NCBI GenBank assembly: GCA_014284505.1
Contig: JAAFYY010000001.1
Span: 6,869,845 to 6,933,844 of the forward strand
Direction: 5' to 3'
DNA from: Streptacidiphilus sp. 4-A2
GTDB taxonomy: Bacteria > Actinomycetota > Actinomycetes > Streptomycetales > Streptomycetaceae
Length of the DNA stretch: 64,000 bases
Made by a program: the position numbers and the translations under genes. How positions within the stretch are numbered: the first letter of the stretch is position 1; every line of letters starts with the position of its first letter. The notes below the pieces were generated by a model that did not search any database, was not told the DNA's origin, and saw only the letters and a program-made list of their open reading frames with translations. This document shows positions 36,238 through 46,847 of the stretch, in pieces.

Positions 36238-36879
36238 ATGACCGGCGCCCCGGAGGGGCTGGACGCCTTCACCACCCGCGCCTGGATGCTGGCCGCCGCG
36301 GTCGGCGTGGAGCAGGCCGCCGACGAGCTGACCGCGCTGGACGCCGCCATCGGTGACGGCGACCACGGCAGCAATCTGCGGCGCGGCTTCCGGGCGGTTG
36401 CCGAGGCCCTGGACGGACTGGACGCGCCCACCCCCGGCGCGGTGCTGCTGAAGGCCGGGATGACCTTGATCTCCAGCGTCGGCGGCGCCTCCGGGCCGCT
36501 GTACGGCAGCGCGCTGCGGGCCATGGGCAAGGCGCTGGACCAGCCCTCGGCGGACGCCGCTCAGCTGGCCGTGGCGCTCACCGCGGGCCTGGACGCGGTA
36601 CGCCGGCTGGGTGCGGCCCAGGACGGCGACAAGACCATGGTGGACGCCTGGGCCCCCGGCGCGGCCGCGTTCACCGAGGCCGAGGGGAAGGGCCTGGCCG
36701 CGGCGTCCGAGGCGGCGGCGGAGGCGGCGGAGCTGGGCGCGCTGACCACCGTCCCGATGCAGGCCCGCAAGGGCCGGGCCTCCTACCTGGGCGAGCGCAG
36801 CGTCGGCCATCAGGACCCGGGGGCGACCTCGACCGCGCTGCTGTTCCGGACCCTCGCGGACGTGCTGGCCGGGCGGTAG
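36238..36879 (+). CDS. dhaL: DhaL, ADP-binding subunit of dihydroxyacetone kinase
   Basis: Intact, 213 residues. Holds ADP as cofactor in the PTS-type enzyme. LTALDAAIGDGDHGSNLRRG carries the Mg-binding aspartates, ISSVGGASGPLYGSALRAMG the phosphate loop, and LGAAQDGDKTMVDAWAPG and YLGERSVGHQDPGATSTALL the rest of the nucleotide site. ATG 36238 directly follows dhaK, so the two are co-translated; together with DhaM they make dihydroxyacetone phosphate for glycolysis. Confidence 0.95.
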   Translation: MTGAPEGLDAFTTRAWMLAAAVGVEQAADELTALDAAIGDGDHGSNLRRGFRAVAEALDGLDAPTPGAVLLKAGMTLISSVGGASGPLYGSALRAMGKALDQPSADAAQLAVALTAGLDAVRRLGAAQDGDKTMVDAWAPGAAAFTEAEGKGLAAASEAAAEAAELGALTTVPMQARKGRASYLGERSVGHQDPGATSTALLFRTLADVLAGR

Positions 36880-36934
36880 CGGCCCGGCGGCAGTGCCGCC
36901 GGGCCGGTGCGGCGCAGTGGAGTGTCGCGTCGCG

Positions 36935-37039
36935 CTGCTGTGCGTCAACGGTGCTGTGAGTACTGGTGCTTTGAGCAACGGTGCTGTGAGCGTCGGCGCT
37001 GTGAGCGTCGGCGCTGTGAGTACCGGTGCTGTGCGGGTC
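36935..37039. repeat. 15-bp tandem repeat, about seven copies
   Basis: Consecutive 15-base units of the type GGTGCTGTGAGYRYC (36950, 36965, 36980, 36995, 37010, 37025, with a weaker one at 36935). On the minus strand they would encode T-A-P-T-L repeats in the frame next to the nitrilase stop, which they reach at 37038. Confidence 0.85.
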
Positions 37040-37848
37040 AGTGCTGCCCGGCGGCCGAGTGCTGCGGGGCGGCGATGCCCATCAGCCGGTCCCGCAGCAC
37101 CGGGAACTGCTCGCGGACCCGGGCCACCATGCCCGGGTCGAACTCGACGGTGAGCACCTCCTCGCCGTCGCCCGCCTCGGCGAGGACCTCGCCCCACGGG
37201 TCCACCACCAGGCTGTGCCCGCCTGCTCGACCCCGCCGTGGGTCCCGGCGGTGTTGCAGGCCAGCACGAACGCCTGCTCCTCCACCGCCCGGGCCCGGGC
37301 CAGCAGCGTCCAGTGCTCGCGGCGCCGGGCCGGCCAGGCGGCCGGGACGACGAAGGATCTCCGTGCCCGCGTCCAGCAGCGTCCGGAACAGCTCCGGGAA
37401 CCGCAGGTCGTAGCAGGTGGCCAGGCCCAGGGTGCCGAACTCGGTCGGGGCGACCGAGATTTCACTGCCCGGCCCCATCGCCGCGGCCTCGCCGCTGTCG
37501 AAGCCGAAGCGGTGGATCTTCGGTAGGTGTGGCTGAGTTCGCCGAGGGCGAGAACAGCAGCGAGGTGTTGTAGATCGGCCCGTCGGGGTCGCGTTCGACG
37601 ATGGACCCGGCGTGCAGCCAGACGCCCGCGCTGCGCGCGGCCTCCGACATCAGCTCGGCGGTGGCTCCGTCCAGGGTCTCCGCGCCGGCCGACCACTCGT
37701 CGTAGGCGAAACCGCCCAGCGGCCAGAGCTCCGGGAGAACCACCAGGTCACTGCCCTGCTGGGCGCGGACCAGCGCCGCGACGCGGAGCCGCCTCGCGTC
37801 CGCGGACTCGTTGGGGTCGACATCGATCTGGATCAGTGAGGCGCGCAC
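37038..37848 (-). CDS. Carbon-nitrogen hydrolase (nitrilase/omega-amidase-like)
   Basis: Hydrolyses amides or nitriles of small molecules. GTG 37848 gives RASLIQIDVDPNESADARRL, then the catalytic Glu in SDLVVLPELWPLGGFAYDEW, the Lys in a YRKIHRFGFD region spanning a break near 37530, and the Cys in TLGLATCYDLRFPELFRTLL. The C-terminus has LACNTAGTHGG and SLVVDPWGEVLAEAGDGEE. About 268 residues, normal. Further breaks near 37355 and 37225. Substrate not readable; omega-amidase-like members act on alpha-ketoglutaramate. Confidence 0.85.
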
Positions 37849-38025
37849 AGTACCACCCGCTCAGTGAAGGGCTCTACGATCAACACCTGAAAGCGCTGAC
37901 CCGGTGACATAGGGGAGCGTAACGTGCTAGCAGCGCGTCCGTCCGGCCTTCGGTGGCCGGGGTGCGGGCGCGGGGAAACCAGTCGAGGGTCCGCCGCCGG
38001 GGTGCCCGGAGCCAAGGGTCGAAAC

Positions 38026-38852
38026 GTGACCGACACGCAGATAGTCCAGGCCTACGCCGATGCCTGGACCCAGTCCATCGAGGCGGTCTCCGAACTGGTG
38101 GCGCCACTGACCGAGGGTGAATGGAACCGCCGTACCGACTGCCCCGGATGGTCGGTGCGCGACGTCGTCTCCCATCTGATCGCCATGGAGACGGAACTGC
38201 TGGGCGATCCGCGGCCGATACACACCGTGCCGAGCGATCTGCGGCACGTGGTCGACGAGTTCACCCGCTACTGCAGGTGCCGGTCGACAAGCGCCGCTGC
38301 CACACCGGCCCGGAGATGACCGCCGAGCTGGAGTACACGGTGATCCGTCGCTCCCGGGCGCTGCGGGACAGCCGCTACCAGCCGCTGGACGAGGTGCGCT
38401 GGCCGATGGGCCCGTACAGCCTCGACCTGCCGTACCACCTGCTGCTGCGGATGCGGGTGTTCGACGTCTGGACCCATGAGCAGGACCTGCGCCGGGCGCT
38501 GGGCGCCCCCGGCGGGCTGGACACCGCGGCCGCCGTGATCACCCGGGACCACCTGATTGAGGCGCTGCCCAAGGCGGTCGCCAAGCAGGGCGGGGCCCCG
38601 GCCGGGAGCACCGTGGTCTTTGATGTCAGCGGCGAGCAGGAGTTCATGCGCACGGTCCGGGTGAACGCGGAGGGCAGGGGCTCGGTGGACTCCCGGGTCA
38701 CCCTGGCCCCGACCGTGTCGCTGAGCCTGGGCTGGGAGGAGTTCGCCCGGCTCACCTGCGGCCGGATCACCCCGGCCGCGGCGCAGGTGAAGGTCGAGGG
38801 CGACGAGGAGCTGGCCCGCCGGATCCTGGACAACCTGGCAGTCACCCCCTGA
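38026..38852 (+). CDS. Maleylpyruvate isomerase-like (DinB-fold, mycothiol-dependent) protein
   Basis: GTG 38026 begins TDTQIVQAYADAWTQSIEAV, followed by EGEWNRRTDCPGWSVRDVVS and HLIAMETELLG, the conserved start of actinobacterial TIGR03083/maleylpyruvate isomerase N-terminal domains, where the His after the helix and later residues such as VWTHEQDLRRALG (H-x-x-D) bind metal. The C-terminal SCP2-like part reads LSLGWEEFARLTCGRI and VKVEGDEELARRILDNLAVT. One break near 38274. These proteins use mycothiol as cofactor; the reaction here is unknown. Confidence 0.8.
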
Positions 38853-38854
38853 GC

Positions 38855-38922
38855 CCGGTCACTTCCCGCCTCCGGTCACTTCCCGACTCCGGTCACTTCC
38901 TGAGCCCGGTCACTTCCCGACC
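38855..38922. repeat. 17-bp tandem repeat, four copies
   Basis: CGGTCACTTCC recurs at exact 17-base spacing (38856, 38873, 38890, 38907), right behind the stop of the upstream gene and running into the 3' end of the convergent MFS gene. Confidence 0.85.
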
Positions 38923-40341
38923 GAGCCCGGCCGTTTCCTGAGCCCGGCGGTGCCCGTCCGGCCGCGGTGCAGGCCGAGCTCCGCCTCCCTGCGGGCGGCG
39001 GCCGGCCGCAGCCGCAGGATCTGGGTCAGGCCCAGTGCCATCGGCAGGTACAGCACGCAGAAGGCCAGCCGGAAGGCGTGCGGGGAGTAGGCGTCCCCGC
39101 CGCCCGGCGTCAGCAGGTCCAGCACCATGCCGATGCCGAACAGCGCCAGCACGGCGGCGACAAAGCCCCCATGTTGACGATCCCGGACGCGGTACCGACC
39201 CGCTCCGGCGGGTTCACCGGCCGGGCGTAGTCCAGGCCGATCAGCGAGGCCGGGCCGTTGCTGCCATCACCACCACCAGCACCAGCAGCAGCCACATCGG
39301 CACCCGCGGCCCGGGCCAGGCGAGCACCAGCCCCCAGACGCCGCCGGTGCCCACCACCACCGCGAACACCAGCGGGGTGCGCACACCGGGGTGACGGGAG
39401 TTCAGCTGGCCGAAGAGCAGGGCGAAGCCCATGCTGAAGACGATGATCAGGGAGAGCAGCCCGGCGGCGGTGGCCCGGGACTCGCCCTGGCCCTCCATCA
39501 GGAAGGGCATCCCCCACAGCAGCAGGAAGGCCGAGGCCGGGAAGGCCGTGGTGAAGTGCACCCACAGCCCGAGCCGGGTGCCGGGCTCCCGCCAGGCGTC
39601 CCGGATCTGCGGCAGCAGCGGTCGGCGCGGCGCGAGGGCGGCCGGTTCGGCCGCGCGCAGCAGCGGGGCACGCGGCGGGCTGTCCGGGGTGTCCCGCAGG
39701 AACAGCAGCACCGCGGCCAGGACCAGCAGCCCCAGCAGCGCGGTGGTGGCGAAGGTCGGGGTCCACCCGGCGCTGTGCAGGATCTGCGACAGGACCAGGG
39801 TGCTGACCAGGTTGCCGACGGTGCCGACCAGCCCGGTGAGCTGTGCGATGAACGGGTTCCGCCGGGCCGGGAACCAGCGTGCGCCCAGTCGCAGCACGCT
39901 GACGAAGGTCATCGCGTCGCCGCAGCCGAGCACCGCCCGGGAGCACAGCGCCGGGGTGAAGGCGGTCGCGAAGGCGAAGCCCAGCTGTCCGGCGGTGAGC
40001 AGCAGCAGGCCGCAGCTGAGCACCCGGCGCGGCCCGAACCGGTCCACCAGCAGCCCGACCGGCACCTGCATCCCGGCGTAGACCAGCACCTGGAGGATGG
40101 CGAAGGTGGACAGTGCGGAGGCACCGATGCCGAAGCGGGTGGCGGCGGCGATCCCGGCCACGCCCAGGCTGGTGCGGTGGACGACGGCGAGGACATAGAC
40201 GCTGACGCCGATGCCCCAGGCGAGCCAGGCGCGGCGCCCGCCGGGGGTTCCAGCAGCGCCCGGGCGCCGGGCTGCGTGCCGGGCCCGGCCGGCCTCGGGT
40301 ATGGGGGTGGGCGGGAGGGGCGGCGCGGAGTCGGCAGACAT
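38910..40341 (-). CDS. MFS transporter
   Basis: A major facilitator of about 477 residues with 12 predicted membrane segments. After a Pro/Ala-rich lead come RAWLAWGIGVSVYVLAVVHR, PVGLLVDRFGPRRVLSCGLL (the conserved loop 2-3 D-R-x-G-R motif), CGDAMTFVSVLRLGARWFPA, AQLTGLVGTVGNLVSTLVLS and, in the second half, GFALLFGQLNSRHPGVRTPL. Frame breaks near 39255 and 39165 precede the last two segments (LALFGIGMVLDLL, LAFCVLYLPMALGLTQILRL). The layout resembles nitrate/sugar-phosphate-type importers of actinomycetes, but the substrate cannot be told. Confidence 0.8.
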
Positions 40342-40460
40342 GGTGCACTCATCCTATGGAGGGATGAATCCAGCCCCGCGGCCGGGTTTTTTCACCTGCT
40401 TCACACCGTTTGAGCACATCCCGCCGCGGCCCTGCTCCCGCGGAGCACCCGGTCACCGCC

Positions 40461-41500
40461 TCAGTGGGCGACCGCGTAGTTGTAGAGGGTGAAGATCTTG
40501 TTGTCGAAGATCGGGCTGTAGCTGACCCAGGAGTTGGGCCCGCCGTACTGGTAGCCGCCGATCACGCCGATCACGTCGCCGGTGTTGGACTTGCTGTTCA
40601 GGTGGATCAGCCAGGGGCTGCCCGAGGTGCCCCCGTAGTAGCCGGTGCACAGGAACTGCATCTGCGTGTAGCCGGTGAGCTTGCTGGTCCAGTTCCAGCA
40701 GGTGACCGCCTTGTCCGCGGGCGCCGCGGAGACCTCGGGGTAGCCGGTGACGCCGGCCCAGTTGCTGTAGCTCGGGGTGCGGGTGAGTACGTTGCCGCCG
40801 GTGACGTTCTGCAGCAGCCGGCCCCTGCTGTCCGGGGCGACCTTGGCGAAGGCGTAGTCGTAGTCGGTGCCCACGCCGGTGGCCGCGTAGTGGCTGTCGA
40901 CATAGACCGACTTCACGTCCCAGATCCCGTAGGGCTGGGTGGCGGCCCCGGGCTGGTAGTCGGGGACGAAGGCCATCCAGTAGCCGGGGCGGCAGTGCGC
41001 CGCGGTCAGGATCAGGTTCTTGCCGGGGCTCTGCACCACCGAGGCGGTGCAGTAGTGCGTCTTCAGGTTCTTGTCGGCCATGACCAGGATGCCGATCGAC
41101 GGCCGGGAGTTGAAGTACGAGTTCCCGGTCCCGGCCGGGAGTGCGGCCGGGCGGACGGCCACGTGCGAACTCACGCCCGAGGAAGCGGGCGGCAGCGCGG
41201 TCTTGGCGGTCGGCGCGGGGCCGGTGCCCTGCTGCGGGGTGGCCGCGGCGAGCCGGGCCGGGGTCCAGAACTGCTGCACGCCGCGGCCGGGGCGGCCGCG
41301 ACCGAGGCCCGCTTGGGGCCACCGCCTGGGGGGCCACGGCGCTGCCGGGCCCGGAGATCGCGTTGGCGGCGGTGCCGCCCGGCTGGGGACTGCGACTGGG
41401 CGTCGGCCAGCGGCGACAGTGTGAACGCCAGCACCCCCGCCAGTACCGCCGCTCCGGTTGCCGTCGACCAGACGGCCGTACGCCTGCGCCTGCGCCCCAT
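40461..41500 (-). CDS. Secreted trypsin-like serine protease
   Basis: ATG 41500, preceded by GGGGGAG, starts a signal peptide (MGRRRRRTAVWS, then AAVLAGVLAFTLSPLADAQS). After a low-complexity propeptide-like region with frame breaks (near 41320-41400) the mature domain reads SIGILVMADKNLKTHYCTAS, ILTAAHCRPGYW (His), GVGTDYDYAFAKVAP (Asp) and YYGGTSGSPWLIHLN (Ser). Cysteines around the His and Ser are in place for a chymotrypsin fold of the V8/trypsin type common in Streptomyces. About 345 residues. Ends NKIFTLYNYAVAH. Confidence 0.85.
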
Positions 41501-41706
41501 GCTGCTCCCCCACAACCCCGGTCAGAAAGATCGTTCGAATGTACCAGGGTCCGCCGGAGCCGCTATGGCCGGGCTGTGGCGTTCCCCAGAAACTCACAGG
41601 CGCCCTCCGGGAACCGGAATTGACGCCACATCAGACACCGCGTCGGACCACCGCGCCGACCGCCCGGCAGCCACCGGACGCGGCCACGGCGGCCGCCGTG
41701 GCCGGC

Positions 41707-42879
41707 TCAGGCGTGTACCGCCCAGCTGACCCTGCCGGTCATCCGGCAGCCGCGGAAGGCCTCGTCCCGCAGCCAGGGGGTGGTGTCCCGCACGGTGGCG
41801 CCGACCTGGGCCCACTGTCCGCGGGCCAGGCCCAGTCGGGAGCTGTCCAGCCAGTCGCCGTGGACGGCCCGGGCCGGCGCCGGGCGGCCGTCCACGGTCC
41901 AGCCCACCACCAGCTGCCGGGCACCCACCAGCGGCACCGGGAAGACCCGCAGCGCCCGGGTGCCCTCGACCACCCCGGGGGCGGGTTCGGTCCGGTCGAC
42001 CGGCCAGACCTCCCGGTACAGCGCCTCGATCAGCGCCTCGCGCGAGGGCAGGTTGTAGACCCCGCCCAGGGTCCGCATGATCGAGTCCTGGGTCGGCCGG
42101 TAGAGGCCGTTGCCGCTCGGGTAGGCGCCCACGGTGCCGCCGGTCGGGTCGGCCGCGCCCAGCCAGCGCCACCACTTCAGCTGCTCGCGCTGCATGGTGG
42201 CGGCGTCCGCGCCGGAGAGGTTGGGGTGGTTGGTGTCGGCGGGGGCGGCGTCGTACTCGTCGCCGAGGCCGCCGACCGAGTGGCCGAACTCGTGCTGCAC
42301 GATCCGGTCGGCCTGCGGCGAGCCCGCCGACAGGGTGGCCAGCCCGTCCCCGCCCTCGCCGCCGTAGGCGTCGGAGTTGGCCAGCGCCACCACGAAGCGG
42401 CGTCCGCCGGAGGGGCCCGCGTAGCGGCCGACCGCCCGGTGTCGGTGCAGAGCAGCCGGTTGATGCCGTCGCAGCCGAAGTGCATGCCCAGGGCGAGCCG
42501 GCCCGCAGCCCGGACCGGGGCGAGACCAGGTCCAGCCGGACCACGTCGAAGAAGTGCTGGTAGCTGCGGAACGGCTCGACCTGGGTCAGCGCCCGCCAGA
42601 CCGCGGCCGCCTGGCGGCGGTAGCGGGCAGTTCGGCGGCGGTGTAGCCGTCGCCGAGCAGCACGATGGTGATCCGCCGGGCCGGGTCGCCGTTGGAGACC
42701 AGCTGCTGGCTGCCGACCAGTCCGGGCAGCCCCGGCAGCCCGGGGAAGTCGCCCCTGCGGGCGGCGGCCGCCTGCGGCGGGACCAGCCCGACCAGCGCGA
42801 GCGCCGGCAGCAGCAGCGCGACCGGCAGCAGCCGGACCAGGCGGCGCCCGCGGTGGCGGACGCGGCGGATCGGTGGCAT
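41707..42879 (-). CDS. Secreted M64-family zinc metallopeptidase
   Basis: ATG 42879 begins a signal peptide (MPPIRRVRHRGRRLVRLLPV, then ALLLPALALVGLVPPQAAA). The early part RRITIVLLGDGYTAAELP and later FVVALANSDAYGGEGGDGLA precede the metal site QADRIVQHEFGHSVGGLGDE, an H-E-F-G-H-x-x-x-x-x-x-D-E pattern of IgA-peptidase-M64 proteins. The C-terminus ends GCRMTGRVSWAVHA. About 390 residues after three or four frame breaks (near 42635, 42515 and 42440). Its ribosome-binding site lies in a strong hairpin, see separate entry. Confidence 0.8.
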
Positions 42880-42880
42880 G

Positions 42881-42918
42881 GGGTACTCCTCCGCTTGGTT
42901 GCGGGCGGAGGAGTACCC
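42881..42918 (-). promoter_or_regulatory. Hairpin that encloses the ribosome-binding site of the M64 peptidase gene
   Basis: GGGTACTCCTCCGC and GCGGAGGAGTACCC form a perfect 14-bp stem with a 10-base loop. Read on the minus strand, the second arm holds GGAGGAG at the right distance before ATG 42879, so the ribosome site would be buried in the folded mRNA. Confidence 0.6.
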
Positions 42919-42992
42919 GGGCCGATCGTACGATCAGCGGCTGGTCGGGGTGCTGTCACCCGGACGGGCCGGCCACGACCGCCGTCCGGCGG

Positions 42993-44413
42993 TCAGCCCC
43001 AGCTGATCAGCCGCTTGGGCTGCTCCAGGACCGCCGCCGTGTCGGCGAGCAGCTTGGAACCGAGCTCGCCGTCGATCAGCCGGTGGTCGAAGGACAGCGC
43101 CAGCGTGGTCACCAGCCGCGGCACCACCCGTCCCTTGTGCACCCACGGCAGCTCCCTGACCTGGCCGAAGGCCAGGATCGCGGCCTCGCCGGGGTTCAGG
43201 ATCGGGGTGCCCGAGTCGACGCCGAAGACGCCGACATTGGTGATGGTGACCGTCCCGCCCTGCATGGCGGCCGGGAGGTCCTGCCCTCCCGGGCCGTCTC
43301 GATCAGCGCGGTCAGCGACTTGGCCAGCTCGGTCAGGGTCTGCGAACCGGCGTCCTTGATGTTCGGGACGATCAGTCCGCGCGGAGTGGCCGCGGCGATG
43401 CCGAGGTTGACCCGCGACTTGTGGACGATCTCCTGGTTGGCCTCGTCCCAGCTGGCGTTGACCGCGGGGTGACGGCGGATCGCGGTCAGCAGCGCCTTGG
43501 CGACCAGCAGCAGCGGGCTGACCCGCACCCCGCGCCCAGCTCGCCGCTCTCCTTGAGCTTCGCCACCAGCTTCATCGTGCGGGTGACGTCGACCTGGACC
43601 CACTCGGTGACATGTGGCGCGGTGAACGCCGAGGCCACCATCGCGGCGGCGGTCGCCTTGCGGACGCCCTTGATCGGCACCCGCAGCTCACCGCTGTCCG
43701 CGACCGTACCGACGGCGGCCGGAGCCGGGGCCTGGACCGGGCGGGCGCGGCGGCCGGCTCCGCCGAGGCGGCGACGACCACGGCGTGCACGTCCTCGCGG
43801 GTGATGGTGCCGCCGGGACCGGTCGGGGTGACCGAGTACAGGTCCACCCCCAGGTCCTTGGCCAGCTTGCGCACCGGCGGCTTGGCCAGCGGACGCGCGG
43901 CCTCGGCCACATCGGCCGGGACCGCCACCTGCTGCACCGGCACCGGCACGGCGGCCGGCTGCACCGGCGCGGGCGCGGCGACCGGGGCGGGCGCCGCCAC
44001 CGGCGCGCCCTTGCGGGCGCGGCGCTGGGCCGATCCGGTGCGCGGGCCGTAGCCGACCAGCACCTCCCGGCGCTCGGGCTCGGCCTCGGCCGGCTCGGCC
44101 ACGGGCTGGGCCGGGGCCGCGGGCGGCTCCGGCTGCGCCTCGGCGGAGGCGGCGTCCCCGGCCACGGCCACGCTGATGATCACCTGGCCGACGTCGACCG
44201 TCGTCCCCTCGCTGAAGAACAGCTCGCGGACCACGCCGTCGAAGGGGATCGGCAGCTCGACGGCGGCCTTGGCGGTCTCCACCTCGCAGACGACCTGGCC
44301 GTCGGTGACCGGGTCGCCCGGCTTGACGTACCAGGTGAGGATCTCGGCCTCGGTCAGCCCTCGCCCACGTCGGGCATCTTGAACTGACGTACGGATTCTT
44401 TGGCGCTGCTCAT
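42993..44413 (-). CDS. bkdC: E2 acyltransferase of a 2-oxo acid dehydrogenase complex
   Basis: Transfers the acyl group from lipoate to CoA. ATG 44413 (after GAGGAGACC) begins SSAKESVRQFKMPDVGEG; the lipoyl lysine is in VVCEVETAKAAVELPIPFDG. A Pro/Ala linker (APVAAPAPVAAPAPVQPAAV) leads to the subunit-binding domain PPVRKLAKDLGVDLYSVTPT and GPGGTITREDVHA, then the catalytic domain with VTITNVGVFGVDSGTPILNP and the active-site LALSFDHRLIDGELG. About 474 residues; frame breaks near 44360, 43735, 43530 and 43285. Symbol by synteny with Streptomyces bkd; a pyruvate complex is the alternative. Confidence 0.9.
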
Positions 44414-44431
44414 GATGGTCTCCTCACGCCC

Positions 44432-45432
44432 TCAGAAGGCCAGGGCGCGGTCGACAGCGTCGAGCACCCGGTCCAGGTCAGGCAGGAAGGCGTCCTCGAC
44501 CCGGGACGGCGGGTAGGGGGCGAAGTAGCCGCCCACCCGCAGCACCGGGGCCTCCAGCGAGTAGAAGCAGCGCTCGGTGATCCGCGCCGCCAGCTCCGCG
44601 CCCATGCCCATGAACACCGGGGCCTCGTGCACGACCACGGCCCGGCCGGTGCGCTTGACCGACTCGGCCAGGGCGTCGAAGTCCACGGGGACAGCGAGCG
44701 CAGGTCCACGACCTCCAGGTTCAGCCCGTCCTCGGCCGCCGCTGCGGCGGCCTCGAGACAGAGCTTGACCATCGGCCCGTACGCGATCAGGGTCAGGTCG
44801 CGCCCGGGGCGGGCGATCCGGGCCTCGTGCAGCCCCAGCGAGGGCGTGCCGGCCGGGTCCAGCTTGGACTTGTCCCAGTAGCGCCGCTTGGGCTCCAGGA
44901 AGATCACCGGGTCGTCGGAGGCGATGGACTGCCGCAGCATCCAGTACGCGTCCTCCGGATTGGACGGCGAGACCACCTTCAGCCCGGCGGTGTGCGCGAA
45001 GTACGCCTCGTGCGACTCGCTGTGGTGCTCGACCGCGCCGATGCCGCCCGCGTAGGGGATCCGGATGGTGATCGGGAGCTTGATGTGACCCAGCGCGCGG
45101 GCGTGCATCTTCGCCAGCTGCGTGACGATCTGGTCGAACGCCGGGTAGACGAACCCGTCGAACTGGATCTCCACCACCGGGCGGTAGCCGCGCAGCGCCA
45201 GGCCGATCGCGGTGCCCACGATGCCGGACTCCGCCAGCGGGGTGTCGATGACCCGGCTCTCGCCGAAGTCCTTGTGCAGCCCGTCGGTGACCCGGAAGAC
45301 GCCGCCCAGACGGCCCACGTCCTCGCCCATCACCAGGGTCTTCGGGTTCTCGTCCATCGACCGGCGGAGCGCCTCGTTGAGCGCCTTCACCATGGTCCAC
45401 TGCTGCGTGCCGGCAGCTTGTACGGCGGCCAT
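44432..45432 (-). CDS. bkdB: E1 beta subunit of branched-chain 2-oxo acid dehydrogenase
   Basis: With E1 alpha it decarboxylates 2-oxo acids using thiamine diphosphate. ATG 45432 begins AAVQAAGTQQWTMVKALNEA, with TLVMGEDVGRLGGVFRVTDG, VIDTPLAESGIVGTAIGLAL (ThDP glutamate), VEIQFDGFVYPAFDQIVTQL and PYAGGIGAVEHHSESHEAYF. C-terminal transketolase domain GRAVVVHEAPVFMGMGAELA. One frame break near 44690. About 334 residues. Overlaps the E1 alpha stop by four bases. Confidence 0.92.
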
Positions 45433-46585
45433 CAGGCGTTCTCCCCTTCGGTGCCGGCGTCGGCGAACGATGCGGCGTAGGCGAGGTAGCCCTCGCGCTC
45501 CTCGTCGACCAGGGCGTGGCCCTCGGCGTAGACATGCTCGAAGATCGAGGACGGATCCGGGTCCGGCATGGTGCGCACCCCCTCGCGCACCCGGCGGGCC
45601 AGCTGCTCGCTCTCGGCGGCGACCGACTCCAGGAACTCGTTGTCCGCCCAGCCCTCACGCACCAGGTAGGCCTTGACCCGCTCGATCGGGTCCTTCTGCC
45701 GCCAGGCCTCCAACTCGTCCGCGACCCGGTAGCGGGTCGGGTCGTCGGAGGTGGTGTGCGCGCCCATGCGGTAGGTGAAGGCCTCGATCAGGGTCGGGCC
45801 CTCGCCGTTCCGGGCCCGCTCCAGCGCCCAGCGGGTGACCGCCAGGCAGGCCAGCACGTCGTTGCCGTCCACCCGGACGCCGGGGAAGCCGAAGCCGGAG
45901 GCTCGCTGGTACAGCGGTACCCGGGTCTGCTTCTCGGTGGGCTCGGAGATCGCCCACTGGTTGTTCTGGCAGAAGAACACCACCGGGGCGTTGTAGACCG
46001 AGGCAAAGGTGAACGCCTCGGAGACGTCGCCCTGGCTGGAGGCGCCGTCGCCGAAGTAGGCGATCACCGCGTCGTCGCTGCCGTCCTTGGTGATGCCCAT
46101 GGCATAGCCGGTGGCGTGCAGCGTCTGCGAGCCGATGACGATGGTGTACAGGTGGAAGTTCTTCTCGTTCGGGTCCCAGCCACCGTGGTTCACCCCGCGG
46201 AACATGCCCAGCAGGTTCAGCGGGTCCACGCCCTTGCACCAGGCCACACCGTGCTCACGGTAGGTGGGGAAGGCGTAGTCGGTGGGGCGCATCGCGCGGC
46301 CGGAGCCGACCTGGGCCGCTTCCTGGCCGAGCAGCGAGGCCCACAGGCCCAGCTCGCCCTGGCGCTGGAGGGAGGTCGCCTCGGCATCGAAGCGTCGTAC
46401 CAGGACCAGGTCCCGGTAGATCGCGCGCATCTCCTCGGGAGTGATCTCCACAGAGAAGTCCGGGTGCTCCCGCCGCTCACCCTGCGGGGTCAGCAGCTGG
46501 ACCAGGTCCGGTGGGCCGGACTCGGCAGGGTTCCGTGGTCGCCGGGGGCAGCCTTCGGCGCCCCCGTCTTGCGCTTGACGGTCAC
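45432..46585 (-). CDS. bkdA: E1 alpha subunit of branched-chain 2-oxo acid dehydrogenase
   Basis: Thiamine diphosphate-binding subunit. GTG 46585 gives TVKRKTGAPKAAPGDHG, then after a break near 46535 LVQLLTPQGERREHPDFSVE. Core motifs: MRAIYRDLVLVRRFDAEATS, AIGLEE-type region GLWASLLGQEAAQVGSGRAM, the ThDP motif VIAYFGDGASSQGDVSEAFT with FFCQNNQWAISEP, and FTYRMGAHTTSDDPTRYRVA, where the phosphorylation-loop analogue lies. About 385 residues. First gene of bkdABC; these supply branched acyl-CoA starters for fatty acid and polyketide synthesis. Confidence 0.92.
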
Positions 46586-46847
46586 GTTCACTCCTCGGTC
46601 TCTCCGGCCTCCGGGGTTGCCGGCAACCGGTCCGGTCGCCCTCTTCCATGCTCTTCGCGCGGGGTGTGCGGAAGCGGTTGTGAGGATCGGCGTAGGTGTG
46701 CCCTGATCCTGCATGAGAACGTTACCCAGGGGAAGCCCCCAAGTGCTTCTGTCCTAGGACGTCCAGGTACTTCCCGGACGGTCCATGTCGTGCCAAATCG
46801 GGACATTCCATAGCGTCCTGCCAGCCTAGCTGTGTCAATCTGGTGCC

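Noticed and set aside
34536..36356. Plus-strand 606-residue open frame
   Set aside because: Artefact of frame breaks: its first part is the hspR tail, the rest crosses dhaM antisense and out-of-frame dhaK.
36935..37039. 15-bp array considered as a CRISPR
   Set aside because: Units are directly adjacent without spacers, and no cas genes are present.
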